From positions 4,998,593-5,062,592 of the forward strand of contig NZ_CP007142.1 of the NCBI RefSeq assembly GCF_000940805.1: 64,000 nucleotides of DNA. Direction: 5' to 3'. Position 1 is the stretch's first letter; each line of letters begins with the position of its first letter. Source of the DNA: Gynuella sunshinyii YC6258. Its GTDB lineage: Bacteria > Pseudomonadota > Gammaproteobacteria > Pseudomonadales > Natronospirillaceae. Position numbers and translations under genes: made by a program. Below, piece by piece: positions 16,926 through 25,648 of this stretch. Under the pieces are notes generated by a model. The model did not search any database and was not told where the DNA came from. It saw nothing but the letters and a program-made list of their open reading frames with translations.

Positions 16926-17537
16926 TTATGATGGGCGGGCGAATTTTTTCCGTGCCTGATCGACCAGCGTCCGGCTCATGCAGCCGGTCGCGTGATCGTT
17001 GACCAGTCCCATGGCCTGCATAAATGAATAAACAGTTGTCGGGCCAACAAACTTCCAACCCATTTTTTTGAGGGTCTTTGACAAAACCACGGATTCAGGG
17101 GATTGAGATACTGTCTGCGGCTCTGGCAAATCGTTCTCGGCCGGCTCATAGCGCCAAAAGAAAGCCGCCAGCGAACCTTCCTGCTGCACCAATTCCCGGG
17201 CACATTTCGCGTTATTGATGACAGCTTCGATTTTGCCACGATGGCGAACAATGCCCTCATCCTGCAACAACCGGTCGATATCTTTTTCGGTAAATCGGGC
17301 AACTTTATTAAAGTCGAATCCGGAAAATGCCTGACGGAAATTTTCCCGTTTCGCTAAGATCGTCCGCCAACTGAGACCGGACTGAAAACTTTCCAGGCAC
17401 AGTTTTTCAAACAGCCGCTGATCATCAGCAACGGGAAATCCCCACTCCTGATCATGATATGGCAAAAATTCATCCGGTGCAGCACTGCACCAACGACAAC
17501 GCTTATGGCCGTCCGGCCCGGTAAACAACTCACTCAT
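16926..17537 (-). CDS. tag: DNA-3-methyladenine glycosylase I
   Basis: Removes 3-methyladenine from alkylated DNA in the cytoplasm (base excision repair). 203 residues with the Tag zinc ligands: CRWC near the N-terminus, H in YHDQEWG, and NDHATGC near the C-terminus. Typical blocks are LFEKLCLESFQSGLSWRTIL and KMGWKFVGPTTVYSFMQAMGLVNDH. The start at 17537 gives the family length; an open frame reaches 17600. Single gene, divergent in function from its neighbours. Confidence 0.95.
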   Translation of the reverse strand: MSELFTGPDGHKRCRWCSAAPDEFLPYHDQEWGFPVADDQRLFEKLCLESFQSGLSWRTILAKRENFRQAFSGFDFNKVARFTEKDIDRLLQDEGIVRHRGKIEAVINNAKCARELVQQEGSLAAFFWRYEPAENDLPEPQTVSQSPESVVLSKTLKKMGWKFVGPTTVYSFMQAMGLVNDHATGCMSRTLVDQARKKFARPS

Positions 17538-17768
17538 AATATTTGACTCATCAGAATTGGCTGACGTCAGGAGCACACTTCTCAGACTTGATACAATCAT
17601 CCTGGCCCCCCCTCATCCGGTCATTGTGACAAAACAGACCCGAAAAAACACGGCTTTTAAAGCCATGTCTGACTATGATTGAGGGCCATTGTCACCATTA
17701 GCACGGTAAAAATTGATTGGTTCATGTCCATTTCTGCATCAAGGCTCTACATCAACAGATGTCAGTCA

Positions 17769-18389
17769 CTACAAAGAGGTATATTTGATGTCTATTACCT
17801 TATCAGGATACAGAGCCTGATTGATGCTGTGATAAAACCGCTCGGCAGATGGCGTGGTGGAAAAAGTCAGTAGCGGTGCCAAACTCATAAAGCCATATCG
17901 AACATAAACCCCAATTCCATCAAGATATTCGTCAGGTAAAGGCTCTCCGGGTATTACGTATGTAAACCGCTTATTACGATAGTTTCTTCGTAAAACAATG
18001 CCTTTTAATTTGGCTGGTTCGATGGGTTTTGAATTAATAGAAATCGTTTTGGTATTCAGGTTAATCAAAATTTTTCGTGTAGTATCATAAGCAATAGCTG
18101 CCAAAAACAGTGATATTATGCACAAAAATATAAAAGCCATTACCAACACAGACAGCAAAGTAATGCTCCTTAAGTTTAAGATGAAATAACACACCAACAT
18201 TAATAGCAGAGTGAAAATTGTTAAAACAATGCTGTGTTGTTTTATACGGCTGTAACGGTCAACGATCGACTGGCTAAATGAGAATTCAAACGTTTGTGTA
18301 TCCTCATCTACCGAATATTTGCAAGAGGCCAAGATATCGTGTTCCAGGTCTTTGATAACATTTAAAACATCCAAAACTTTATTGTCCAT
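17769..18389 (-). CDS. Unknown protein with two central membrane segments
   Basis: 206 residues from the ATG at 18389, which has AGG seven bases upstream; an open frame extends to 18503. A polar N-terminal part (~60 residues) is followed by two adjacent hydrophobic segments (HSIVLTIFTLLLMLVCYFIL, TLLSVLVMAFIFLCIISLFLA) and a cytoplasmic-looking C-terminal domain of ~95 residues (TRKILINLNTKTISINSKPIEPAKLKGIVLRRNY). The last part resembles small PH-like domains in layout, but I cannot assign a family. The region is more AT-rich than its neighbours, which may hint at transfer. Confidence 0.65.
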   Translation of the reverse strand: MDNKVLDVLNVIKDLEHDILASCKYSVDEDTQTFEFSFSQSIVDRYSRIKQHSIVLTIFTLLLMLVCYFILNLRSITLLSVLVMAFIFLCIISLFLAAIAYDTTRKILINLNTKTISINSKPIEPAKLKGIVLRRNYRNKRFTYVIPGEPLPDEYLDGIGVYVRYGFMSLAPLLTFSTTPSAERFYHSINQALYPDKVIDIKYTSL

Positions 18390-18728
18390 TAGCAGCCTGC
18401 TCGAAAAGAAATCCCATTGTTCTGTTATCTTATTTATTGACAGCAATACTATGCATAAATCGGAATCTTTCAATGGCCAGATTCTCAGAACCTGACACAT
18501 CACTTGACGACGTGTGTGATGATTCAGAACGGCTGTCTTTTGAGGCGCGGGCTTGTACGGGAGATAACACAGATTCAGAGCTCTGACCCTTTATAAGAAA
18601 TGGTCGAGGTCAACGCAGTTACAAGAAGTGTTGTCGACCGTGTACAGCGGCAAGCGGTCGCCACACGATCATAAACAATCCCCTCTGAATAATGACTCAC
18701 CTTGCCAATGATTCCGAGGGGCTCTTAA

Positions 18729-19211
18729 TTAGCGGATCAGTAGAGTCGCGTGCTGTCGGTTGAGTTCCTGAAGCAGCTCTTCACGGGCAAACATGCCAGC
18801 ATAGATTTTGTCATCCTCATCCTGAGTATTGGTACAACCATATCCCAGCAGTTTATATGCAACTCCGAGATCTCCACGGGAAATCGCAGTCTTAAACGCA
18901 TTATGCCCATGTACATCACGGATATTAGGATCTGCGCCGGCATCCAGCAAAACCTGAACCGCTTCCTCACTGCCGTAATACACCGCGATCATTAATGCGG
19001 TATGGCCTTCATTGTCGACATCGTTGATCGGGTATCCATAATCAAAAAATGTCCAGAGCATTTCCACATCGTTGTCACGAGCGGCAATAAAAAAATACTG
19101 CTGTAATTTCTCGTCAGCATGAAACATTGCCTGCATTTCGTCTGATATCAGACCTTCTGCCCGGATCAATCCACTGGCGAAGAACACGACGCTTAGTATC
19201 ATATATTTCAT
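18729..19211 (-). CDS. Small exported ankyrin-repeat protein
   Basis: 160 residues. A signal peptide (MKYMILSVVFFASGLIRAEG) precedes about three ankyrin repeats: one from FFIAARDNDVEMLWTFFDYGYPIN, one from EGHTALMIAVYYGSEEAVQVLLDAGADPN, one from HGHNAFKTAISRGDLGVAYKLLGYG. Likely periplasmic and protein-binding; partner unknown. The ATG at 19211 has AAGG upstream; the longer frame to 19394 lacks the signal peptide at its N-terminus. The stop is followed by a long-loop CCCCTC/GAGGGG inverted repeat that could terminate. Confidence 0.82.
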   Translation of the reverse strand: MKYMILSVVFFASGLIRAEGLISDEMQAMFHADEKLQQYFFIAARDNDVEMLWTFFDYGYPINDVDNEGHTALMIAVYYGSEEAVQVLLDAGADPNIRDVHGHNAFKTAISRGDLGVAYKLLGYGCTNTQDEDDKIYAGMFAREELLQELNRQHATLLIR

Positions 19212-19550
19212 AACATTGCCTTTGCGCGGTATCAGAGCAGGCAGGTGGAGTGTTCTTTCATGGATCCTGCCGGCATGGTTGTGAATAACTGGATTATCAT
19301 TTCTCGCTAAATCTAAACGCCAGACAGATATATCGGAATACGAAAAAAGTATGGATGATTCTCCCGGCTCAGTACATTTTAAAAAACTGAACATCAGTTT
19401 CTATTTTTTCAAATGCGGTTATAAGACTGGAAACAAACGGCTGAAAATCACCCTTTGTCCTGGTTCCAATGACTGAAGGGAATTAGAAACTGACGGATAG
19501 TTAGTTTGTAGGTGCCAGTTACGGCACTCACGATCGAATGAAGTCAGCTA
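19212..19550. other. Gene-free stretch between ankyrin gene and rlmJ
   Basis: No supported gene. It presumably holds the ankyrin gene promoter and the end of the rlmJ transcript. A 10-bp inverted repeat, TCAGTTTCTA at 19394-19403 and TAGAAACTGA at 19484-19493, spans 100 bases and is unexplained. Confidence 0.5.
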
Positions 19551-20375
19551 TCAAAACGCTTTTAACTGATATGATCCGGAGGTACCCGCCAGGGTGGATG
19601 CCAACCAGGGGAGCAGGGTCTGTAATTGTTGCTCAAGCACATAGGGCGGGTTAAGTACGATCATGCCGCTACCGGTCATACCATAGCCCGATTGATCCGC
19701 TTCGATGCTCAACTCAGCATACAACCCGGGTACTCCCATCCGGGTGATTTTGCCGTGTAATGCGTCGATACGCTGACGATCAACAATCGGATACCACAGC
19801 AGGTAAACACCGCTGCCAAAGCGCTTACAGGCTTTTTCCAGTGTACTGCATACCAGGTCATAGTCCCGCTTGATCTCGTATGGCGGATCAATGAGGACCA
19901 GCGCCCGCCGCTCTTTCGGGGGCACAATGGAAATCAGCCCCTGATAACCATCCGTGCCGAGCACGCGGATACGCCGGTCACCTTCCATCAATTGTTTTAA
20001 CTGATGCAGATCGGTTGGGTGCAGTTCATGGAGCATCATCCGCTGGCCCGCCGTAAGCATGGCCTGCGCAATCATGGGCGAGCCGGGATATAAATGCTCA
20101 TGCTGATCACTCACCGACCTGATCAGGGCCACAAAGTCACTGATCATCGGCGGCAGATTTTCTGCATCGTACAGTTTCTGAATACCGGTGAGGTATTCTT
20201 TGTTCTGTTGCGAATGTTTCTGATTCAGCTGATACATGCCAGCACCGGCATGGGTATCAACATAAACCAGTGGCTTATCCTTTCGGGTCAGATACCCGGC
20301 AACCAGATACAACGTCAGGTGTTTGAGAATGTCGGCATGATTTCCAGCGTGAAAGGAATGACGATAACTTAACAC
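19551..20375 (-). CDS. rlmJ: 23S rRNA (adenine(2030)-N6)-methyltransferase RlmJ
   Basis: SAM-dependent methyltransferase that modifies A2030 of 23S rRNA. 274 residues, beginning MLSYRHSFHAGNHADILKHL, a hallmark of RlmJ. Other features are YVDTHAGAGMYQL (SAM-binding region) and the catalytic DPPY motif in LVLIDPPYEIKRDYD. The start overlaps the end of the upstream TetR gene by 7 bases, so the two may be co-transcribed. Confidence 0.95.
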   Translation of the reverse strand: MLSYRHSFHAGNHADILKHLTLYLVAGYLTRKDKPLVYVDTHAGAGMYQLNQKHSQQNKEYLTGIQKLYDAENLPPMISDFVALIRSVSDQHEHLYPGSPMIAQAMLTAGQRMMLHELHPTDLHQLKQLMEGDRRIRVLGTDGYQGLISIVPPKERRALVLIDPPYEIKRDYDLVCSTLEKACKRFGSGVYLLWYPIVDRQRIDALHGKITRMGVPGLYAELSIEADQSGYGMTGSGMIVLNPPYVLEQQLQTLLPWLASTLAGTSGSYQLKAF

Positions 20376-21085
20376 TCAGGCTCCCGTTTTTTATTCAGTG
20401 TCTTGTTCAAAATACGACTGGTTTCAATGCCGCATCCCGACAGGATAATTTCAATCATCATCTCAGTCGCCAGATCGAACTCTGTCTGATCCATCTCGCG
20501 CCCGAGTACTTTGCTGGTCTGGGCCGAAAAATCCGCATAATGCTGTGTCGCACCCCAAATCAGAAATAACAGATGGTGAGGATCGATGGCTTTCATCCGC
20601 CCTTGTTCAATCCAGCTCTGGATCACCTTTGCCCGTTGATTGGTCCAGTCAGCATGAGTCTGTTTCAAATACTGGGACAAATACGGGGCACCATGAATGA
20701 TCTCGCTGGCATAAATTTTTGAAGCTTTTGGATAAAGGCGGGAAAGCTCCATTTTGGAACGGATATAATTAGCGATGGCCTCGGCGGGATCATCGTCCGC
20801 AGTTACATGGTCAAAGGATGAATTCCATAGATCAAGGATTCCGGCCAGTACTTCATAATAGAGATCGGATTTGCGCTTGAAGTAGTACAGCACATTGGCT
20901 TTCGGCAATCCGGCCTTATCCGCAACTGCCTGTATCGTCGCACCTTTGTAGCCATGGGAGACAAATTCATCTTCTGCGGCACGGATGATGGCCTCTATAT
21001 TCTGACGCCGGATGCGGCTGTCCTTCTTACTTTTTGTGCTTGTTGTGCTTGCGTTTAGTGCAACCCCATCTTGCTTTTTTTTCAT
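20369..21085 (-). CDS. TetR-family regulator, RutR-like
   Basis: 238 residues. A basic N-terminal tail precedes a TetR helix-turn-helix (IIRAAEDEFVSHGYKGATIQAVADKAGLPKANVLYYFKRKSDLY). The ligand-binding domain carries strong RutR/YcdC features: ELSRLYPKASKIYASEI, GAPYLSQYL and IDPHHLLFLIWGATQHYADFSAQ. E. coli RutR controls pyrimidine catabolism and senses uracil; no rut genes are in this window, so the target is unknown. An in-frame GTG at 21100 is an alternative start. It overlaps rlmJ by 7 bases. Confidence 0.87.
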   Translation of the reverse strand: MKKKQDGVALNASTTSTKSKKDSRIRRQNIEAIIRAAEDEFVSHGYKGATIQAVADKAGLPKANVLYYFKRKSDLYYEVLAGILDLWNSSFDHVTADDDPAEAIANYIRSKMELSRLYPKASKIYASEIIHGAPYLSQYLKQTHADWTNQRAKVIQSWIEQGRMKAIDPHHLLFLIWGATQHYADFSAQTSKVLGREMDQTEFDLATEMMIEIILSGCGIETSRILNKTLNKKREPEC

Positions 21086-21389
21086 AGGTTTCTTATCCAC
21101 CTCAGAGGTATGATGCCTGCGCTCTTGATGGTCATTGTGACAATAACTCCAAAACAGGAATCATCCAAAGCTGTCCCTGGTTATCCGCTGATCAGGCAAT
21201 TCTCCAGTCAACCCTGGTGACACGATGCCGGTCAGGCTGGTGACTGGTAAACATTCCCAGGTACTGAACCCGGTTTGCAGATGATCCAATGTTCTGGATA
21301 AGCCTTCAGCGTGAAAACAGTTTGATGCTCAGCGATTCCGTAACCAGCCGACAGCATACTGACAAATAACCAAGATGCACAGAGATGAC

Positions 21390-22847
21390 ATGAAAAACAT
21401 AGACATACAGAACCTGCGCAGTGATCAACTGCAAATCAGTCACTGGCATATTGAAGCCGGTCAGCACTGGTGTCTGTTGGGAACAACCGGTTCCGGCAAA
21501 AGCCAGTTGGCACGAATACTTGAACAGGATGACGAGATAGCGTTTCAGGCGGATGCATTACAGCTGCCGGAATCCTGTGTCTGTGTCGGTTTCGAAGCAC
21601 AAATGGCACAGCTGGAAGCTGAGCTGTACGATGACGATACCGATTTTATGGACCAGCTGGACTACGGTCATACCGGTCGTGAGATTCTGGCCGGAACCGG
21701 TGCCGATGAATGCGACATTGACGAGCTGATACATCAGTTCGGCATCGAATATCTGATGGATCGTGGTTTTCGGGTCTTGTCTTCAGGGGAAACCCGCAAG
21801 CTGCTGATCGCCAGAGCCATGCTGACCAATCCTCAGCTGCTGATTCTGGATGAGCCATTTGAAGGACTGGATCGCCAGTCCTGTACACAACTGACGGAAT
21901 TTCTGGCCATCCTGAAAGACCGGCAGGCCATCATGATTTTCGCCAGCCAGCTGCAGGATATTCAGGCATGGCATACTCACGTGGCGGTACTGCATCAGGG
22001 ACATCTGCTGTTACAGGGCGAAAAACCATCGGTTCTGACCGATGATACGATTCAGCGATTGTTCCATTTTGATTCCAGCCAGTTGCCTGAGCTACCACCG
22101 GCACTGACACCGGCCGCCCGTTTTGACCCGATACTCAGCATGGAAAACAGCCGTGTTCAATACGGCGACACAATCCAGTTTGAACATCTCAACTGGTGCC
22201 TGCGACCCGGCCAGCACACCCTGATTTCCGGTCCGAATGGCGCGGGCAAGTCCACACTGCTGCAACTGATTACCGGTGATCATCCGCAATGCTTTAACAA
22301 TGGCCTGACCGTTTTCGGCTATCGTCGCGGCAGCGGCGAAAGCATCTGGGATATCAAGAAACATATCGGTCTGGTATCCGGCTCACTGCATCAGGACTAC
22401 CGCGTTCCCGGCAATGCCATCAGTGTCACTGCGTCCGGATTCCATGACAGCATCGGTCTGTACCGGCCGGTATCAGCCAAAGAAAAGAATATTTCCGTAC
22501 AGTGGTTGTCCATCGTCGGGCTGGCAGACAGAGCCAATCACCCGTTCCGCAGTCTGTCTTGGGGAGAGCAACGGTTGGTACTGATCGCCCGCGCACTGGT
22601 CAAACATCCGCCGCTGCTGATTCTGGATGAGCCCACCCTGGGACTCGACGACCAGAACCGCTTCATGGTTTTGGCCTGTCTGGAGCGTATTGCGCAGCTG
22701 AACACTTCTACCGTTCTGTTTGTCAGTCACCGTCAGGACGAACAATTACCGGTCTTCAACACGCATCTGCAGTTTGTCGCCAATGATGGTCCGGCTCTGT
22801 ATCGCATCGTGCAAAACCAAGTCGACAGTGAAACGGCAGACATATAA
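21390..22847 (+). CDS. modF: ModF-like twin-domain ABC ATPase
   Basis: 485-residue soluble protein with two ABC domains, as in ModF (PhrA), associated with molybdate metabolism but of unclear biochemical role. Domain 1 has Walker A GTTGSGKS, signature VLSSGETRKLLIARA and Walker B LLILDEPFEGLD. Domain 2 has Walker A GPNGAGKST, signature SLSWGEQRLVLIARA and Walker B LLILDEPTLGLD. The spacer DDDTDFMDQLDYGHTGREIL matches the ModF insert. The ATG at 21390 is preferred over 21375 because AGAG lies just upstream. No modABC genes are nearby. Confidence 0.87.
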   Translation: MKNIDIQNLRSDQLQISHWHIEAGQHWCLLGTTGSGKSQLARILEQDDEIAFQADALQLPESCVCVGFEAQMAQLEAELYDDDTDFMDQLDYGHTGREILAGTGADECDIDELIHQFGIEYLMDRGFRVLSSGETRKLLIARAMLTNPQLLILDEPFEGLDRQSCTQLTEFLAILKDRQAIMIFASQLQDIQAWHTHVAVLHQGHLLLQGEKPSVLTDDTIQRLFHFDSSQLPELPPALTPAARFDPILSMENSRVQYGDTIQFEHLNWCLRPGQHTLISGPNGAGKSTLLQLITGDHPQCFNNGLTVFGYRRGSGESIWDIKKHIGLVSGSLHQDYRVPGNAISVTASGFHDSIGLYRPVSAKEKNISVQWLSIVGLADRANHPFRSLSWGEQRLVLIARALVKHPPLLILDEPTLGLDDQNRFMVLACLERIAQLNTSTVLFVSHRQDEQLPVFNTHLQFVANDGPALYRIVQNQVDSETADI

Positions 22848-22880
22848 ACGAATGAGCAAATGATGTTCGTCACGTCAAAC

Positions 22881-22906
22881 CAGCCAGCCTGACACCAGGC
22901 TGGCTG
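22881..22906. terminator. Bidirectional terminator between modF and the glycerophosphodiesterase gene
   Basis: Perfect 11-bp stem CAGCCAGCCTG/CAGGCTGGCTG with a 4-base ACAC loop, in the short gap between convergent genes. T-richness downstream is modest on both strands. Confidence 0.8.
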
Positions 22907-22916
22907 TGGCCTGTGT

Positions 22917-24131
22917 TTACTTCAGATTCATACAATTAGCATAATAACTGACTGTGGCCGGCCAGTCGGAAAAGACACCCACGACTCCAACCTGCTGAGC
23001 CAGCACATCCAACAGTTCATAGGCCATCCCGTCTGTTCCGGTTATGTCAGCGATAGACTGATAATACCACCCGCCGCCACTGCCCAACGGACCCGAACGC
23101 TCCAGTGTCCAGGTAATAATCTTAAGCCCGGCGGCACGGGCTTCTCTGGCATAGGCCGATGGTACGATCCGGCCGTTCTCGGCAGTCACCAGCATCCACA
23201 ATGGCGGGGCAATGTAGTTAACCCCCATATCCTTCAATGCCTGCATCGATGGGTGAAGGGTGTCGGGATTCATCGGATCAAACCCTTCCTCGCTGTCCCT
23301 GCCATCCAGATAGACAGCCTGCTTACCGAATTCCGGTTCGTTTTTGATCCAGTAGAGAATGTCATCGAGATTGAATGACTGGGCATAGACATCCTCTGGC
23401 GCCACCCCGGCATCTTTGTATTCATCGATCATCTTCTGGGCATATTGCTGCTGAGTGAAACCGTTAAACGGCATGTCTACCGATGGCGCTTTCAGTTCAG
23501 GGGTGAATTTCACCCCAAGAGTTTTAAACAGGCGAATGGATTCGGCGTGAGTCATCAGGGTCCCGGCGCTGCTGGCATACAGATCTGTGCGCCAGTTTGG
23601 GGTAGCGTTCATGTATTGTTCCAGGCTGGTGGCCGTGCTATCCGCTGCATCCATCTTGCCTTTCAGGGAGTTAAATTCTGCCAGTGTGATATCACTGGTA
23701 CGGCATTCCGCGCTGGCTTTTTCACCCGCGCCCGCCGGTGAGAATGGCTGCGTGCATTTAGCCGCCAGATCAGTCGCCAGAATATTGGTGGTGGTATGCA
23801 GATCCGCCTGACTGTGACGGCAGACCAGTTGCTGATCGGCAGTGAAGGTTACATCACATTCAATAATCCCAGCTCCCATTCTGGCAGCCGCCAGATAAGA
23901 CTCACGGGTATGCTCAGGAAACATCATCGCTGCGCCACGATGACCGATGGAAAACAGAGTAGGCTTAAAGTCGCGATCAGAACAGGACAGCAGTTTTTCC
24001 TTCAATGGGCTGTTCTGCATTTGCTGTATCAAAAAATAAGGCCGGGGTCCGAGTTCGACGACGGCAGCAACGGTTTGTCCGGCAACTATCGAAATGGCCG
24101 TTAACCATAACGTCCTGGATAAAAATTTCAT
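22917..24131 (-). CDS. Secreted glycerophosphodiester phosphodiesterase
   Basis: Periplasmic enzyme that hydrolyses glycerophosphodiesters to glycerol-3-phosphate and an alcohol. 404 residues with signal peptide [22 protein letters not shown]. The GDPD core is visible: the catalytic histidine in [19 protein letters not shown], the metal-binding pair in [20 protein letters not shown], and later LKAPSVDMP and LKIITWTLE. Longer than GlpQ (~358 residues), with insertions such as [14 protein letters not shown] typical of the larger bacterial GDPDs. The ATG at 24131 has AAGGATC upstream; the open frame to 24269 is not needed. Confidence 0.92.
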   Translation of the reverse strand: MKFLSRTLWLTAISIVAGQTVAAVVELGPRPYFLIQQMQNSPLKEKLLSCSDRDFKPTLFSIGHRGAAMMFPEHTRESYLAAARMGAGIIECDVTFTADQQLVCRHSQADLHTTTNILATDLAAKCTQPFSPAGAGEKASAECRTSDITLAEFNSLKGKMDAADSTATSLEQYMNATPNWRTDLYASSAGTLMTHAESIRLFKTLGVKFTPELKAPSVDMPFNGFTQQQYAQKMIDEYKDAGVAPEDVYAQSFNLDDILYWIKNEPEFGKQAVYLDGRDSEEGFDPMNPDTLHPSMQALKDMGVNYIAPPLWMLVTAENGRIVPSAYAREARAAGLKIITWTLERSGPLGSGGGWYYQSIADITGTDGMAYELLDVLAQQVGVVGVFSDWPATVSYYANCMNLK

Positions 24132-24236
24132 GGCTGATCCTTTGTCAGTTTTTTTAGTCGGAAGCCATAGAGTTAACGGAAATTGATTGCAGTATCGTGA
24201 AACAGAGATCAGGAGGAAATAAGGGAAGAAACGATA

Positions 24237-24256
24237 CCGGCCCCGAACGGGACCGG
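24237..24256 (-). terminator. GC-rich hairpin after the slyD-like gene
   Basis: An 8-bp stem (CCGGTCCC/GGGGCCGG, one G-T pair) with a 4-base loop lies 13 bases after the stop codon, followed on the minus strand by ATCGTTTCTT. Confidence 0.6.
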
Positions 24257-24269
24257 CAGAATAAATCAC

Positions 24270-24758
24270 TTAGTGATGATGATGACCACCCGGTCCATGG
24301 GCATGGCCGTGGTGTATTTCTTCATCCGTGGCATCACGTACATCAGTCACCTCGACATCGAAGTTCATTTTCTTTCCGGCATAGGGGTGATTGGCATCCA
24401 GATCCACAGTCTTCAAACCCACTTTCAGGACTGTCACATCACGCAGACCGTCGCGGGTATTCAGTTCGACAACCATTCCGGGCACCAGTTTGCCCTTGGT
24501 GGCAATATGCTTGCGCGGTACCCTGACCGGATCGGCCTGCTGAACTTCACCAAACGCCTCTGCCGGCTCCAGTTCGACACTGAACTGATCACCGACCTCA
24601 CGACCTTCAAGTGCTTTTTCCAGTCCGATCAGCAACTGACCATATCCGTGCAGATATAACAATGCTTCGGACTCACGGGTATCTTCCAATACTTCATCAC
24701 GACCCACTTCCGTCATTTTGAAGTGAAATGACACAACTTTATTTTTTTCTACTTTCAT
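24270..24758 (-). CDS. SlyD-type FKBP peptidyl-prolyl isomerase
   Basis: 162-residue cytoplasmic prolyl isomerase and chaperone of the SlyD branch. The FKBP half starts MKVEKNKVVSFHFKMTEVG and contains LYLHGYGQLLIGLEKALEGREVGDQF. The inserted flap domain (LEPAEAFGEVQQADPVRVPRKHI) and VDLDANHPYAGKKMNFDVEV are typical. The tail HHGHAHGPGGHHHH is a metal-binding tract that in SlyD binds nickel; it could link to urease or hydrogenase maturation. The ATG at 24758 has AGAGG upstream. Confidence 0.92.
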   Translation of the reverse strand: MKVEKNKVVSFHFKMTEVGRDEVLEDTRESEALLYLHGYGQLLIGLEKALEGREVGDQFSVELEPAEAFGEVQQADPVRVPRKHIATKGKLVPGMVVELNTRDGLRDVTVLKVGLKTVDLDANHPYAGKKMNFDVEVTDVRDATDEEIHHGHAHGPGGHHHH

Positions 24759-24787
24759 ATGAACCTCTGTCGATGACACAGTCCGAC

Positions 24788-25639
24788 TCATGGGGACTTA
24801 ACAGTGTCATACAGTGAAATGCGCCGGGTTTGATGCTGTACCGGGCATGGAAATTCCAGTGCCACGGCCGCCAGCTTCATCCCTTCGCGGTTTTTATTGC
24901 CCTTGCCATATTTGGGATCACCCATGACCGGATACCCATAATCGGCAAAATGGCGTCTAATCTGATGCTTGCGTCCGGTATCTATCCAGACGTCGACCTT
25001 ACTGGAATTGTTTTCCGGCGTGTATTTTACGAATTTGAACCGGGTCAGCGCATCTTTTCCATCAATCTGAGAACTGATAGTGCCTTCGGCGGCTTTTTGG
25101 CTGAGATCTCCCAGCACTTCGATACGATATTGTTTATGGATCAGGGAGTCTTGAAACAGCCGATTGAAATACGCCGCCGCTTTGCGGCTATGGGCAATGA
25201 TGATCAGGCCGCTGGCCTCGCGGTCAAGACGATGCACGAGATACACCTCCCGTTTGGGATTAAACACCAGTTCAACCTGACGCAGCAGTGACGTGTGATC
25301 GCCCCATTCATTTCCCTGACTGAGCATACCGGCCGGTTTATGCCATACCGTGTATTGAACGTCGTCGCTCATCAAGGTGGGTTTGGGCGGGCGGATCGAC
25401 AGCAGCTGCTCGTCGTAATACAGCTCCAGAATATCGCCGACCTTGAGGTCACTCATGGCTCTGCGTAAGCGTTTTTTGGGAGCAGAACCCCGCTGGAGCC
25501 AGACGGCTCCTTTGTTCATTACGTCCTTCAGACGCGACTTGGAAAGGTTGACATTGTCCACCAGAAATTCGATGGCGATCAGGGGATCGCCAAGCTCCAC
25601 TTCCAGTGCAACATCCAATTTCAATGATTCTTGCATCAA
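24788..25639 (-). CDS. RluA-family RNA pseudouridine synthase
   Basis: Isomerises uridine to pseudouridine in rRNA or tRNA. 283 residues. The N-terminal S4-like region (LSKSRLKDVMNKGAVWLQRG) is followed by the catalytic domain with the aspartate in VHRLDREASGLIIIAHSRKAA and the RNA-binding motif TGRKHQIRRHFADYGYPVMGDPKYG. Substrate site cannot be set from sequence; it belongs to the group often annotated as TruC/RluA-like. It ends 29 bases before the preferred slyD-like start. Confidence 0.92.
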   Translation of the reverse strand: MMQESLKLDVALEVELGDPLIAIEFLVDNVNLSKSRLKDVMNKGAVWLQRGSAPKKRLRRAMSDLKVGDILELYYDEQLLSIRPPKPTLMSDDVQYTVWHKPAGMLSQGNEWGDHTSLLRQVELVFNPKREVYLVHRLDREASGLIIIAHSRKAAAYFNRLFQDSLIHKQYRIEVLGDLSQKAAEGTISSQIDGKDALTRFKFVKYTPENNSSKVDVWIDTGRKHQIRRHFADYGYPVMGDPKYGKGNKNREGMKLAAVALEFPCPVQHQTRRISLYDTVKSP

Positions 25640-25648
25640 TAGACTTCT

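Noticed and set aside
18504-18728. Possible gene remnant between the unknown membrane protein and ankyrin genes
   Set aside because: No frame, motif or repeat that could be tied to a known gene; only a long-loop CCCCTC/GAGGGG inverted repeat near the ankyrin stop.
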